This document shows positions 26,978 to 35,844 of a stretch of 51,001 bases of DNA, one piece after another. How positions within the stretch are numbered: the first letter of the stretch is position 1; each line of letters opens with the position of its first letter. Origin of the DNA: Roseicyclus mahoneyensis (GTDB taxonomy: Bacteria; Pseudomonadota; Alphaproteobacteria; Rhodobacterales; Rhodobacteraceae); contig NZ_QGGW01000015.1 in the NCBI RefSeq assembly GCF_003148775.1, positions 1-51,001 on the forward strand. The letters are read 5' to 3'. The notes under the pieces are model-generated. The model had not been told where the DNA came from and made no database searches. It was given only the letters and a program-made list of their open reading frames with translations. Position numbers and translations under genes: made by a program.

Positions 26978-27056
26978 TTTTTCAGCGGACCATCACGATT
27001 CGCTGAAAAAATCACCAAGATCTTGGGTTTGGGTCACGAATGAAGGCGCATGCGCC
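26978..27056. repeat. Cluster of inverted repeats between the binding-protein and ATPase genes
   Basis: Three palindromic elements lie together. TTTTTCAGCG at 26978 pairs with CGCTGAAAAA ending at 27010. The palindrome CCAAGATCTTGG is at 27015-27026, followed on the minus strand by TGATTTTTT. GGCGCATGCGCC is at 27045-27056. The second could end transcription after the binding-protein gene; the others may be operators or processing sites that lower expression of the downstream ATPase relative to the binding protein. Confidence 0.5.
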
Positions 27057-27077
27057 CAGCCCTTCGTGCCCCGACGC

Positions 27078-28097
27078 TCAGCGGAACGGGGGCGCATAGA
27101 TCAAGCCACCGTCGATCCATTGCGCGTTCAGCCCGCGTGCAAGGCCGACGGGGGTTGCCTCGCCGATGCTGCCCTCGAACACTTCGCCGTAATTGCCGAC
27201 GGCCGCGATGACGCGGGCCGCCCAGTCGGCGGGCAGCCCGAGCATGGCGCCGAAATCCCCCTCGGTGCCAAGAAGACGGTTCACTTCGCGGTTGTTGGTG
27301 GGGACCGCGGCCAGTTCCATCACATTGACCGATGTTACCCCGTATTCCTCGGCTGCGATGAGGGCGAACAGCGTCCAACGCACGATATCGGACCATTCCG
27401 CATCGTTCGATCGCACGGCAGGACCGAGAGGTTCACGCGACAAGATCTCGGGCAAGATGACATGTTCGCTGGCTGTCTCGAAGGTCGCGCGGGTCGCGGC
27501 GAGACTCGAGATCGCGCCGCTCATGACTTCGCAGTCGCCGGCAAGATAGCGGCGCTGCGCATCGCCGAAATTGGTCACCGGCACGCCGGTGTAGCTGATG
27601 TTGTTGACCCTGAAATAGTCGGAGATGTTGGCATCCGTGGCGGTGTCAGGCGTCACGCAGACAGTCGCGCCTTCCAGTTCCGTCGTGGACGCGACACCGA
27701 GAGAGGAACGCACCATGAGGCCAAGGCCGTCGTAGTGGTAGACACCGACAAAATCCACGTCCATGCCGGCATCGTTCGAGAAATCCCAGGTTCTGCGGAC
27801 GAGCACGTCCACATCGCCGGCGACCAGCGCGGCAAGGCTTGCCTCGGGGGCGAGCGGAACCACCTCGACGGCCAGCGCGTCGCCCAGAACAGCCGCGGCA
27901 ATCGCACGGCACATGGCAATGTCGAATCCGTTCCAGACGCCATTGGCGTTTTGCGACGCAAAACCTACGAGGCTTTCGTTGGTCCCACAGGTCAGCACGC
28001 CGCGATCTTGCACGGCGTCGCGCACGGATTGTGCCTGCACCATGCCTGCGGTGAGGCTTGCGGCAACCACAGCCCCGCACAGCATCGGTTTCATCAT
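27078..28097 (-). CDS. aapJ: Amino acid ABC transporter substrate-binding protein (AapJ-like)
   Basis: Periplasmic binding protein of 339 residues in the general L-amino acid (AapJ/BztA) type. Its signal peptide is followed by VRDAVQDRGVLTCGTNESL. Family-typical segments include GFDIAMCRAIAAAVLGD, VDVLVRRTWDFSND, ELEGATVCVTPDT and the C-terminal GLARGLNAQWIDGGLIYAPP. The ribosome binding site GAAGAGG precedes a double ATG. In other Alphaproteobacteria the gene order is binding protein, two permeases, ATPase; here the ATPase follows directly after 203 bp. Confidence 0.93.
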   Translation of the reverse strand: MMKPMLCGAVVAASLTAGMVQAQSVRDAVQDRGVLTCGTNESLVGFASQNANGVWNGFDIAMCRAIAAAVLGDALAVEVVPLAPEASLAALVAGDVDVLVRRTWDFSNDAGMDVDFVGVYHYDGLGLMVRSSLGVASTTELEGATVCVTPDTATDANISDYFRVNNISYTGVPVTNFGDAQRRYLAGDCEVMSGAISSLAATRATFETASEHVILPEILSREPLGPAVRSNDAEWSDIVRWTLFALIAAEEYGVTSVNVMELAAVPTNNREVNRLLGTEGDFGAMLGLPADWAARVIAAVGNYGEVFEGSIGEATPVGLARGLNAQWIDGGLIYAPPFR

Positions 28098-28330
28098 GTT
28101 GACCTCTTCCCGCAGGGCCGCCCGACGGCATCTGATTGTTGTTTACGAAAGCACACGGCCTTCGTGCACGGCGATACGGTACCCCTTAACGATGGCAACC
28201 TGTGCAATGCCTGCTGAGACGTCAAGGGAAACAGGGCGCTTTCCGTAAGGAACGGCCAGCCAAAATTTCCATTTTCGCAGCGACGGGCCTGATTACGCGA
28301 CGCGCGCGCCTTCCGCCCGGGCAAACTGGG

Positions 28331-29047
28331 TCAATCGGCGGCGCACATTGTCCAGAAGGCATCGGCCTGCAGGAATTGTGCGCGCTTGATCTCCATGGCC
28401 GCGTCGGCGTCCTCGTCGCGGCCCCAATGTTCAATCTGCCATTCCTCATCGATTCGCGACAGGGCCCAGGCCGTTTCGGGATCAAGATGGCGCGCGGACG
28501 TGGCGAGCCCCAGAAGAAGCGAGCCCGACAGCGTGACCAGATCATGCAGCGCGGTGAGGTGGAATTCCCCCAATGCCGCGACATGATCGGCCAGCGCGCG
28601 CAGGCTGTCGGGCGGCTGGTCAACGGGCAGCACGCCCGTGGTGGGGATCAGCGGCGCGCCATGGGCCGTCGCCGCCCAGTCGAGCAGCGGATCCCAGGCC
28701 TGCGCCTGGCGCGCGACCAGTTCGGCGGGGCCGGCGGCGCGGTGGCAGGTCAGGTCGGTCTCGGCATAGGCGGCCAACATCGCGGCGACCTCGGCCCGCT
28801 GGGGGCGGACGCGTTCTATGGCGGAGTTGGCGGCGCGGGTGACAGGCATGGTGAGGGGCTTGATCTCACCGTCCTGCGCGGCCCATTCGGCGGCCACGGC
28901 CCTTGCCATGGCGGGTGTGGGCAAGATCAGGGGCTGCTTGCCGGGCGTCAGGACGCGGCGGGTGTCGAGCATCACGGCGAACCCGCCCGCGTCTTGCGCG
29001 ACAGACACGTCTTGCCAGAACCGTTTCGCCTTCCATCCGCCGATCAT
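28331..29047 (-). CDS. ATP12 family F1-ATPase assembly chaperone
   Basis: A 238-residue homologue of mitochondrial ATP12, which in yeast binds the F1 alpha subunit during ATP synthase assembly. Family features are KRFWQDVSVAQDAGGFAVML, then LDTRRVLTPGKQPLILPT at the N-terminus, PVTRAANSAIERV, and the C-terminal WGRDEDADAAMEIKR. It is the last gene of a run with 4-nt overlaps (pseudouridine synthase, HAD phosphatase, ATP12). Confidence 0.92.
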   Translation of the reverse strand: MIGGWKAKRFWQDVSVAQDAGGFAVMLDTRRVLTPGKQPLILPTPAMARAVAAEWAAQDGEIKPLTMPVTRAANSAIERVRPQRAEVAAMLAAYAETDLTCHRAAGPAELVARQAQAWDPLLDWAATAHGAPLIPTTGVLPVDQPPDSLRALADHVAALGEFHLTALHDLVTLSGSLLLGLATSARHLDPETAWALSRIDEEWQIEHWGRDEDADAAMEIKRAQFLQADAFWTMCAAD

Positions 29048-29724
29048 GCGGGCATCCCGATGGCTTCGAGGGCGGCGGGCAGGGCGTCGAAGCGGTCGAT
29101 GAGCGCCGTGGCGCCTGCGCGGGTAAGGCTCGCGGGCGGGTGGTAGCCCCAGGTGACGCCCAACGCGTGAATACCCGCGGCGACGCCCATGTCGATGTCA
29201 TAGGTCGTGTCGCCGAGGATGACCGCGCGGGACGCATCTACGCCGGTGTCGCTGAGGCAGGCGTGGATCATCGAGGGGTGGGGTTTGGACGGGTGATCGT
29301 CGGCCACCTGCACCGACTGGAACAGGCCCCGCAACCCATGCAGGTCGAGGATATGGTCCATCCCCCGCCGCGACTTGCCGGTGGCGATGGCCATCAGCGT
29401 GTGATCCTCGCTCGCCAGCCGGTCGAGGGCCGCCCGAGCGCCGGGGAAAAGCGGCGAGAGGGCCGCCCCCTCGGGCGACAGGCGCAGGGTGGCGAAAGCG
29501 TCCTTGTAGGCGGCAACGAGGGGGGCGTGATGGTCGGCATGGTCGGGGACAAGTCGGGCCATGGCGACGGGGAGCGACAGGCCGACGATGGGGAGCGTGT
29601 CGGCCCGCGGGGGCGCGGGCAGGCCGTTGGCGTCGAAGGCGGCCTGCATCGCCGCCAGAATATGCGCCTGACTGTCGATGAGCGTGCCGTCGACGTCGAA
29701 GATGACCAGCCGCAGGTCGGTCAT
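29044..29724 (-). CDS. HAD family hydrolase, phosphoglycolate phosphatase-like
   Basis: Haloacid dehalogenase-superfamily phosphatase of 226 residues. Motif I is FDVDGTLIDS (nucleophile Asp10, acid/base Asp12), motif II ATGKSRRG, Lys of motif III in HPSKPHP, and motif IV ILGDTTYDIDMG. The cap domain after motif I is alpha-helical, as in Gph/PGMB relatives. The substrate is unassigned. It overlaps both neighbours by 4 nt. Confidence 0.9.
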   Translation of the reverse strand: MTDLRLVIFDVDGTLIDSQAHILAAMQAAFDANGLPAPPRADTLPIVGLSLPVAMARLVPDHADHHAPLVAAYKDAFATLRLSPEGAALSPLFPGARAALDRLASEDHTLMAIATGKSRRGMDHILDLHGLRGLFQSVQVADDHPSKPHPSMIHACLSDTGVDASRAVILGDTTYDIDMGVAAGIHALGVTWGYHPPASLTRAGATALIDRFDALPAALEAIGMPA

Positions 29725-30764
29725 GCCTCATCCTCGAACGGGTCTGCGGGCACGTCCGAGGCGCGCCATTCAAGCTGATCCCATGTCCTTTGCATGTGCT
29801 CGGGCAAAGGTGCGGTGATGGTCAGGCGGGCCTTGGTGATTGGGTGCGTCATGGTGAGGGACCGGGCGTGCAGGTGCAGCTTGCGGCTGATCTCTCCGCC
29901 CAGTTGCGCGCCCCAGCCATCGCCAAGGTTTTCCTGCCCCGATCCGCCGTATTTGCCATCGCCGATGACGGGATGACCGATGGCGGCCATATGGGCGCGC
30001 AGCTGGTGGGTGCGGCCCGTGACGGGGACCATGGCGAGCCATGCGGTGCGCGAGCCAAGCGCGGAGAGGGTGGCGTAATCGGTGACCGCGCGTTTTGCCC
30101 CGTCGGTCTTGTCGATGGCGTCGGTGGGGACGACCAGCATCTTCTCGCCCTCGCCGCCCGCGCCATGGCCGGGGGCCTTCACGAGGCCGGTCTTGATCGT
30201 GCCCATGCGGGGGCTGGGCACGCCCGCGACGGCGGCCCAATAAATCTTGCGGGTGGATTTGGCGCGGAACGCCTCGGTCATGGCCTGTGCCGCGATGCGC
30301 GAGCGGGCAAGGATCAGGACGCCCGACGTGTCCTTGTCGAGCCGGTGGACAAGGCGCGGCTTGTCGGGCGCGCCAAAGGTCAGCGCTTCGGCCAGACCAT
30401 CGACATGGCGGCTGTGACCCGATCCGCCCTGCGAGGGCAGACCGGCGGGCTTGTTGAGCGCGATGATGTGGTCGTCACGGTAGAGGACGGCGGCGCGGAT
30501 CATGGCGATGTCGGCGTCCGAGATACGGGACTTCGGCACAGCCTCGGGCGCCCCGGTGTCAGGCAGGGGCGGGATGCGGACGGCCTGCCCTTCCTCAATC
30601 CTTGTGGCGGGTTTGGCGCGGGCGCCGTCGACGCGGATTTCGCCCTTGCGGCACATCTTTTCGATGCGGCCTTGCGAGATCTGCGGGAAGTGGCGGCGGA
30701 ACCAGCGGTCAAGGCGCTGGCCGCCCTCGCCGCTGCCGATGGTCAGGGTCTGGACGCCGCTCAT
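29721..30764 (-). CDS. RluA family pseudouridine synthase
   Basis: RNA pseudouridine synthase of 347 residues. An N-terminal S4 RNA-binding domain (about residues 15-65, GRIEKMCRKGEIRVDG) is followed by the catalytic domain. The catalytic Asp143 lies in HRLDKDTSGVLIL, and GRTHQLRAHMAAIGHPV follows. It is most like RluC, which in E. coli modifies 23S rRNA positions 955, 2504 and 2580; target specificity here is inferred from the family. It overlaps crcB and the HAD gene by 4 nt. Confidence 0.93.
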   Translation of the reverse strand: MSGVQTLTIGSGEGGQRLDRWFRRHFPQISQGRIEKMCRKGEIRVDGARAKPATRIEEGQAVRIPPLPDTGAPEAVPKSRISDADIAMIRAAVLYRDDHIIALNKPAGLPSQGGSGHSRHVDGLAEALTFGAPDKPRLVHRLDKDTSGVLILARSRIAAQAMTEAFRAKSTRKIYWAAVAGVPSPRMGTIKTGLVKAPGHGAGGEGEKMLVVPTDAIDKTDGAKRAVTDYATLSALGSRTAWLAMVPVTGRTHQLRAHMAAIGHPVIGDGKYGGSGQENLGDGWGAQLGGEISRKLHLHARSLTMTHPITKARLTITAPLPEHMQRTWDQLEWRASDVPADPFEDEA

Positions 30765-31135
30765 GCGAGGCCTCGCGCGATTGCCATGCCCGCAAACAGC
30801 GCGGCGATGGACAGGGTGACATTGGCGATGACGTAGACGGCCGCAAGACCGAGCGCGCCCCGTTCATAGAGGGTGACGGCCTCAAGCGAGAAGGCCGAGA
30901 AGGTGGTGAAGCCGCCGAGGATGCCGGTGGCGACAAGCGGCGAGAGATGCGTCAGCCCGCGCTGCGCGGCGGCAGTGATGAAAAGCCCCATGGCCAGCGA
31001 GCCGAGGACGTTCACCGTCAGCACGCCGAGCGGCATGGGCGTCTGCCCGAACAGGCGGATCAGGCCGATCCCGGTGAGGTATCGGAGTACGGCGCCGATG
31101 GCGCCGCCAAGGGCGACTTGCAGGACGGCTGTCAT
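30761..31135 (-). CDS. crcB: Fluoride efflux channel CrcB/Fluc
   Basis: Small four-helix membrane protein of 124 residues forming dual-topology fluoride channels. Family motifs are GGAIGAVLRYLTG at the N-terminus, GVLTVNVLGSLAMGLF and the GILGGFTTFSAFSLEA segment with the conserved Phe/Thr track. No fluoride riboswitch was recognised upstream. The gene sits between rarA (31 bp gap) and the pseudouridine synthase (4-nt overlap). Confidence 0.95.
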   Translation of the reverse strand: MTAVLQVALGGAIGAVLRYLTGIGLIRLFGQTPMPLGVLTVNVLGSLAMGLFITAAAQRGLTHLSPLVATGILGGFTTFSAFSLEAVTLYERGALGLAAVYVIANVTLSIAALFAGMAIARGLA

Positions 31136-31166
31136 GGCCGCGTGATGGGTCGGGCGGGGTGCGGAG

Positions 31167-32492
31167 TCAATGGTCGGCCTTGCCCTTGCGCTTGGCGCGC
31201 AGCCCCTCAAACCACTCCAACCGCTTCTTCAGGTCACGCTCATAGCCCCGCTCAACCGGCGCATAGAAGGACGGGCGCGACATGGTGTCGGGAAAGTAGT
31301 TCTGGCCCGAAAACCCGTCCTCGGCGTCATGGTCATAGGCATAGCCCGCGCCATAGCCCTGATCCTTCATCATCTTGGTCGGTGCGTTCAGGATGTGCTT
31401 GGGCGGGGGCGCGGAACCGGTCGATTTGGCACTCGCCCGCGCCGCCTTGTAGGCGACATAGGCTGCGTTCGATTTCGGCGCGAGGGCGAGGTAGAGCACG
31501 GCCTGCGCAAGCGCCAGTTCGCCCTCGGGGGAGCCCAGACGCTCATAGGTCTGCCAGGCGTCGAGGCATTGCCGCTGCGCGCCGGGATCGGCGAGGCCGA
31601 TATCCTCCACCGCCATGCGGGTGATGCGGCGGGCGAGAAAACGGGGATCCTCGCCGCCCTCCAGCATGCGCGCCAGCCAGTAGAGCGCGGCGTCGGGGTC
31701 GGAGCCGCGCACCGATTTGTGCAAGGCTGAGATCAGGTTGTAATGCCCCTCGCCCGACTTGTCGTATTGCGCGGCGCGGCGTTGCAGGCGGGCCGACAGG
31801 TGATCGCGGTCAAGCTGGCCGTCGACCTTCCAAGCCGCGACCTGTTCCACGAGATTGAGCAGCGCGCGGCCATCGCCATCGGCCATGGAGATCAACGCCG
31901 CCCGCGCCTCGGGGCGGAGCGGCAGGGGGTGGTGCAACTCCAGTTCGGCATGGGCGATGAGCTTTTCGAGCGCCGCCTCGTCGAGCCGGTTGAGCACCAG
32001 CACCTGCGCGCGGGACATCAGCGCGGCGTTCAACTCGAAACTGGGGTTCTCGGTCGTGGCACCGACCAGAAGGATGGTGCCATCCTCCATATGGGGCAGG
32101 AATCCGTCTTGCTGCGCCTTGTTGAAACGGTGGATTTCATCGACGAACAACAGCGTGCCTTGCCCGTTGGCGTGACGGTGGCGCGCGGCCTCGAACACTT
32201 TCCGCAGATCCGGCACGCCGGTGAAGATGGCGCTGACCTGGACGAAATGCAGGCTGGTTTCCTGCGCCAGAAGCCGGGCGATGGTGGTCTTGCCCACGCC
32301 CGGCGGCCCCCACAGGATCAACGAGGTCAGCGCGCCAGCGTCCAGCATCACGCGCAGCGCCCCCTCTGGCCCCAGCAGATGGTCCTGCCCGATCACATCG
32401 GCCAGTCGCGCGGGCCGCAGCCGGTCGGCCAGCGGGCGCGGCCCTTTTGATGGGAGGCCCTTGTCGGGCGGGGCGGTGTCGAAAAGGTCCAT
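31167..32492 (-). CDS. rarA: Replication-associated recombination protein A
   Basis: AAA+ ATPase (MgsA/RarA) acting at stalled replication forks, 441 residues. Walker A is WGPPGVGKTT at 61-70 and Walker B LLFVDEIHRFNKAQQ. Sensor regions lie in VGATTENPSFELNAAL, and a C-terminal tetramerisation domain includes YWLARMLEGGEDPRF. It begins 47 bp after the acyl-homoserine-lactone synthase gene, on the same strand. Confidence 0.96.
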   Translation of the reverse strand: MDLFDTAPPDKGLPSKGPRPLADRLRPARLADVIGQDHLLGPEGALRVMLDAGALTSLILWGPPGVGKTTIARLLAQETSLHFVQVSAIFTGVPDLRKVFEAARHRHANGQGTLLFVDEIHRFNKAQQDGFLPHMEDGTILLVGATTENPSFELNAALMSRAQVLVLNRLDEAALEKLIAHAELELHHPLPLRPEARAALISMADGDGRALLNLVEQVAAWKVDGQLDRDHLSARLQRRAAQYDKSGEGHYNLISALHKSVRGSDPDAALYWLARMLEGGEDPRFLARRITRMAVEDIGLADPGAQRQCLDAWQTYERLGSPEGELALAQAVLYLALAPKSNAAYVAYKAARASAKSTGSAPPPKHILNAPTKMMKDQGYGAGYAYDHDAEDGFSGQNYFPDTMSRPSFYAPVERGYERDLKKRLEWFEGLRAKRKGKADH

Positions 32493-32539
32493 GGGGGTAA
32501 ACCTACGCCCGCAGCATGGCGGACGCCAGATGGGCCCGA

Positions 32540-33127
32540 TCAGTGCATCTTGGACGCCATCGACACGAAGAAGCAGCGGTGTGCGACGCCCCCGATCTTC
32601 ATCACCGGGCCGGCCGGTTCCATGTCGATGCCCAGACGACGGCCCAAGCGGGGGATTGCGATGGGCAGGAGGCCGATCAGCGTCGATGCCCCCAGTTCGC
32701 GGGCCGATCTGACCATATGGCCCATCAGGGACAGTTGCACGGCATGGCGGATCTCGGTCTCGACCCCTTCGGCGACGAACAGGCGGTTCGCATCCCAGAT
32801 GTGATCGGCGATGGGCGCGGGATCATCGAGAAGGTTGGCCGGGATCGCATCCAGCAGCCCGCGCTGTGCGTCGCGCACCATGTAGGAATAGACCCCGCAG
32901 CGCGCGGTGGTGGGCGTCAGGCGCACACCCGCCAGCACGCGGTCGCCGTCATGGACACAGACCCAACGGCTTTGGGCGGTGTCGTATTGGTCGAACTCCA
33001 TCCCGTCGGCGGTCGGCAGTTCCCAGTTCATGCCCTCGATGAAGGTGCGGTGGCGCGCCTTGAGCATGTTGGAAAACAGCACCCCGTGCTGGTGGAAATT
33101 TGTGAAGGACAGAGTCGTCATCTGCAT
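32540..33127 (-). CDS. luxI: Acyl-homoserine-lactone synthase (LuxI family)
   Basis: Autoinducer synthase of 195 residues that joins an acyl group from acyl-ACP to S-adenosylmethionine. Invariant residues can be placed: Arg25, Phe29, Trp35 (ARHRTFIEGMNW), Asp46 and Asp49 (EFDQYD), Arg69 (AGVRL) and Arg115 in WDANRLFV, where most homologues have Glu in place of Asp112. The start is the ATG preceded by GGGGG. The luxR gene lies 81 bp upstream on the same strand, and rarA follows 47 bp downstream. Confidence 0.93.
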   Translation of the reverse strand: MQMTTLSFTNFHQHGVLFSNMLKARHRTFIEGMNWELPTADGMEFDQYDTAQSRWVCVHDGDRVLAGVRLTPTTARCGVYSYMVRDAQRGLLDAIPANLLDDPAPIADHIWDANRLFVAEGVETEIRHAVQLSLMGHMVRSARELGASTLIGLLPIAIPRLGRRLGIDMEPAGPVMKIGGVAHRCFFVSMASKMH

Positions 33128-33150
33128 GGCAATACCCCCTGGGTTGGCCG

Positions 33151-33165
33151 GGTTTTGAAAACACC
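33151..33165. promoter_or_regulatory. Inverted repeat between luxR and luxI, possible lux-type operator
   Basis: GGTTTTGAAAACACC contains the arms GTTTT and AAAAC around one base, 24 bp before the luxI start. Its place fits an operator for a LuxR-type regulator, but it does not match the classical lux box closely. Confidence 0.3.
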
Positions 33166-33208
33166 GCGCCGCGGGGGGCACCCCAGATCCTCAGCTGTCT
33201 GTGCCGTC

Positions 33209-33820
33209 TCAGATCAATCCGTATTCCCGCGCCCGCTGGACAGCTTCCGCCGTGGTGCGGGCCATGAGCTTTTGCCTGGCCGAGGTCAGGCGCGCCTTGA
33301 AGGCGCTTTCGGATATGCCCAGACGGGCGGCGGCAGCTGCATGGCGATCCCCATCCGCGATGCATCTCAAGGCGTCCGCCTGGGCCTTGGACAGGCGCGC
33401 GGGCGGCTCTGACAGATCATGCATGCGCTGCACGATCCGATGGATCAGATCCATTTCCTCGTCGGTGAATTCCCTGTCCTTGCGGGACGCCCCCGCGATC
33501 GTGCGAGAGGACATTGGACCGATCGAGGCTATCATTCCGTAAACGAGGCCATAGCCTGCGGCCTCGGGCAGGATGCCGAACGGATCGGGCAGGCCGATTT
33601 GCGACCACCGCCTAGTGCCGGTATGGCTGAGCCCCCAGGCCAGCGTCGGGTCGCGCAGCCCGTAGAGCTTGGCAGTATACACCTCCTGCCAAGCGTCGGG
33701 ATAGGTATTCACCATGATCAGTGGCGAGACATAGCGGATATGCAGGCCGACGGCGAATCCACCCGGCGCCGCGAGCGCCAACTCGTGCAGCAGCAGATCA
33801 AGGACCGGCGCCTTCGACAT
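33209..33820 (-). CDS. luxR: LuxR family autoinducer-binding transcriptional regulator
   Basis: Quorum-sensing regulator of 203 residues, short compared with the usual 235-250. The autoinducer-binding domain retains residues matching TraR positions: Trp44, Tyr48, Asp57-Pro58, Trp72 and Gly101. The C-terminal helix-turn-helix (ARLSKAQADALRCIADG, then AARLGISESAFKARL) lacks the usual TxRExEVL Glu but keeps the Gly and Ile-Ser positions. The cognate signal is presumably made by the adjacent luxI. Confidence 0.9.
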   Translation of the reverse strand: MSKAPVLDLLLHELALAAPGGFAVGLHIRYVSPLIMVNTYPDAWQEVYTAKLYGLRDPTLAWGLSHTGTRRWSQIGLPDPFGILPEAAGYGLVYGMIASIGPMSSRTIAGASRKDREFTDEEMDLIHRIVQRMHDLSEPPARLSKAQADALRCIADGDRHAAAAARLGISESAFKARLTSARQKLMARTTAEAVQRAREYGLI

Positions 33821-33855
33821 CTTACACTATCCAAATAGACATGACCTTTTAGACA

Positions 33856-33878
33856 GGTTGCTCCGGAACCGGTCAACC
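33856..33878. promoter_or_regulatory. Imperfect 23-bp dyad upstream of luxR
   Basis: Outer arms GGTTG and CAACC flank a core with two CCGG blocks. The element lies 36 bp upstream of the luxR start and 35 bp before the divergent small gene. Length and place are like a LuxR-type operator; symmetry is only partial. Confidence 0.3.
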
Positions 33879-33912
33879 GTATTCTTTTCAAGGATTTGTA
33901 GCGGTGAGGCGT

Positions 33913-34101
33913 ATGACCAAAGAGATCGACCGCGATCTTTTTGTGCGTCTCATGCAGATGTCTGCACCGACGCGCAAAGAGCTTCTGGAATTCATCGGAC
34001 AAGGCCCCGTATCAGCGGAACCGCTGAAGGCGGCCATGGCGTGTCATGAGAGCGCGAGCGCACGTCGCAAACACGGCGCTGCCCCACCGCGCCGGCCCTG
34101 A
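33913..34101 (+). CDS. Small hypothetical protein divergent from luxR
   Basis: A 62-residue frame beginning MTKEIDRDLFVRLMQM, with an amphipathic helical N-terminal half (TRKELLEFIG) and a basic, Ala/Pro-rich tail. GTGAGG lies just before the ATG. It shares the intergenic region with luxR, so it may be controlled by the same dyad. No family recognised; real expression is uncertain. Confidence 0.45.
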   Translation: MTKEIDRDLFVRLMQMSAPTRKELLEFIGQGPVSAEPLKAAMACHESASARRKHGAAPPRRP

Positions 34102-34110
34102 CAGGCCCGG

Positions 34111-34147
34111 AAAAAGCGAAACGCCCCTGCCGATGGCCGGGGCGTTT
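34111..34147 (-). terminator. Intrinsic terminator of the ribosomal operon after rplQ
   Basis: On the minus strand AAACGCCCC pairs with GGGGCGTTT around an 11-base loop, followed by CGCTTTTT. It lies 32 bp beyond the rplQ stop and marks the end of the alpha operon. Confidence 0.85.
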
Positions 34148-34178
34148 GCTGTTGTGGGTCGGGTGGCCGGGCGGCCGA

Positions 34179-34598
34179 TCACGCGTCGGCGTCGACGTAG
34201 GCCTCGAGCCGAGCGCGGTCTGCGGCGCCTTTCGCGTCGACGTCACGGTCGACGAATTCGATGATCGCCATCGGTGCCATGTCGCCGTAGCGGAAGCCCG
34301 CCTTGAGCACGCGCACATAGCCGCCCTGACGTTCGGCGTAGCGAGGCCCGAGGATTTCGAACAGCTTGGCGACATGCATATCTTGCTTGAGCTGGGCGGC
34401 GGCCTGACGGCGCGCATGCAGATCGCCGCGCTTGGCGAGCGTCACCAGCTTTTCGATGACCCGGCGCAATTCCTTGGCCTTGGGCAGGGTCGTCTTGATC
34501 TGTTCATGTTCGATGAGCGAGCCGGACATGTTGGCAAACATCGCCTTGCGATGTTCGTGGGTCCGGTTCAGGCGGCGGTATCCGCGGGCGTGGCGCAT
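34179..34598 (-). CDS. rplQ: 50S ribosomal protein L17
   Basis: Large-subunit protein of 139 residues, beginning [19 protein letters not shown], with [22 protein letters not shown] as usual. It is the last gene of the alpha operon after rpoA. The C-terminal acidic tail (about 20 residues past the core) is a modest extension. Confidence 0.97.
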   Translation of the reverse strand: MRHARGYRRLNRTHEHRKAMFANMSGSLIEHEQIKTTLPKAKELRRVIEKLVTLAKRGDLHARRQAAAQLKQDMHVAKLFEILGPRYAERQGGYVRVLKAGFRYGDMAPMAIIEFVDRDVDAKGAADRARLEAYVDADA

Positions 34599-34713
34599 GG
34601 GTCAATCTCCATCATACATTTTGCTTTGTCCGGAGGCCCGTGCGTGCAGGCCTCTCACCTATTGGGGCAGAATTGCCCGGGGTCGGGAGAGGGGGCGCAA
34701 GGCCCCCTGCCCA

Positions 34714-35730
34714 TCAGAAGTTGTCTTCGTACTTTTTGGCCAGTTCCTCGATGTTGTCTGGCGGCCAGTCGACGATATCCATCCCGAGATGCAGACCCAT
34801 GCCCGAAAGCACTTCCTTGATCTCGTTGAGCGACTTGCGACCGAAGTTCGGGGTGCGCAGCATTTCCGCCTCGGTCTTCTGGATCAGGTCGCCGATGTAG
34901 ACGATGTTGTCGTTCTTCAGGCAGTTGGCCGAGCGGACAGACAGTTCCAGCTCGTCCACCTTCTTGAGCAGCAGCGGGTTGAATTCGAGATCGTCGTCAT
35001 CATCCGCGCGGCCAGCGGCCTCGGGCTCGTCGAAGTTCACGAAGATCGACAGCTGGTCTTGCAAGATACGGGCAGCATAGGCCACCGCGTCATCGGGCGT
35101 GATCGAGCCGTCAGTTTCCAGCTTGAGAGTCAGCTTGTCATAGTCGAGCACCTGCCCCTCGCGGGTTGGCTGCACGTCATAGGACACTTTCTTGACCGGC
35201 GAATAGATCGCGTCAATCGGCATCAGGCCGATGGGCGCATCCTCGGGGCGGTTCTTGTCGGCCGATACATAGCCCTTGCCGGTGTTGACCGTCAGTTCCA
35301 TGTAAAGGCTCGCGCCATCGTCGAGATGGCAGACGATGTGATCCTTGTTGAGGATCTCGATGCCTGCGCTTTCCGAGATGTCGCCAGCCGTCACCACCTT
35401 GGGACCCTTGGCCGAGACCGACAGGCGCTTGGGGCCATCGGCCTCCATGCGGATGGCGACGCCCTTGAGGTTCAGGACGATGTCGGTCACATCCTCACGA
35501 ACGCCCGCGACGCTGGAAAATTCGTGCAATACACCATCGATCTGAACGCTGGTGATGGCCGCGCCTTGCAGCGAGCTCATCAGCACGCGGCGGAGCGCGT
35601 TGCCGAGCGTCAGGCCAAAGCCCCGCTCCAGCGGTTCGGCCACGACAGTGGCCTTGCGCGAAGGATCGGTGCCCGGCTGGACAACCAGCTGCGCGGGCTT
35701 GATGAGTTCCTGCCAATTCTTGTGGATCAT
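34714..35730 (-). CDS. rpoA: DNA-directed RNA polymerase subunit alpha
   Basis: RNA polymerase alpha subunit, 338 residues. The N-terminal assembly domain ([21 protein letters not shown]) is followed by a linker and the C-terminal domain that contacts UP elements and activators ([16 protein letters not shown], then [12 protein letters not shown]). Length and order are normal; it lies between rpsK and rplQ. Confidence 0.98.
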   Translation of the reverse strand: MIHKNWQELIKPAQLVVQPGTDPSRKATVVAEPLERGFGLTLGNALRRVLMSSLQGAAITSVQIDGVLHEFSSVAGVREDVTDIVLNLKGVAIRMEADGPKRLSVSAKGPKVVTAGDISESAGIEILNKDHIVCHLDDGASLYMELTVNTGKGYVSADKNRPEDAPIGLMPIDAIYSPVKKVSYDVQPTREGQVLDYDKLTLKLETDGSITPDDAVAYAARILQDQLSIFVNFDEPEAAGRADDDDDLEFNPLLLKKVDELELSVRSANCLKNDNIVYIGDLIQKTEAEMLRTPNFGRKSLNEIKEVLSGMGLHLGMDIVDWPPDNIEELAKKYEDNF

Positions 35731-35844
35731 GCGTCGCCTCCATTCTTGTGCCTTGGCGATCCAGCCGCGGCACGCTCGAGGATCAAAATGACGTCAGCGG
35801 ACCGCGCAAAGGTCGCGCGGCCCGCCGGGGTAAATCGCTATGCC

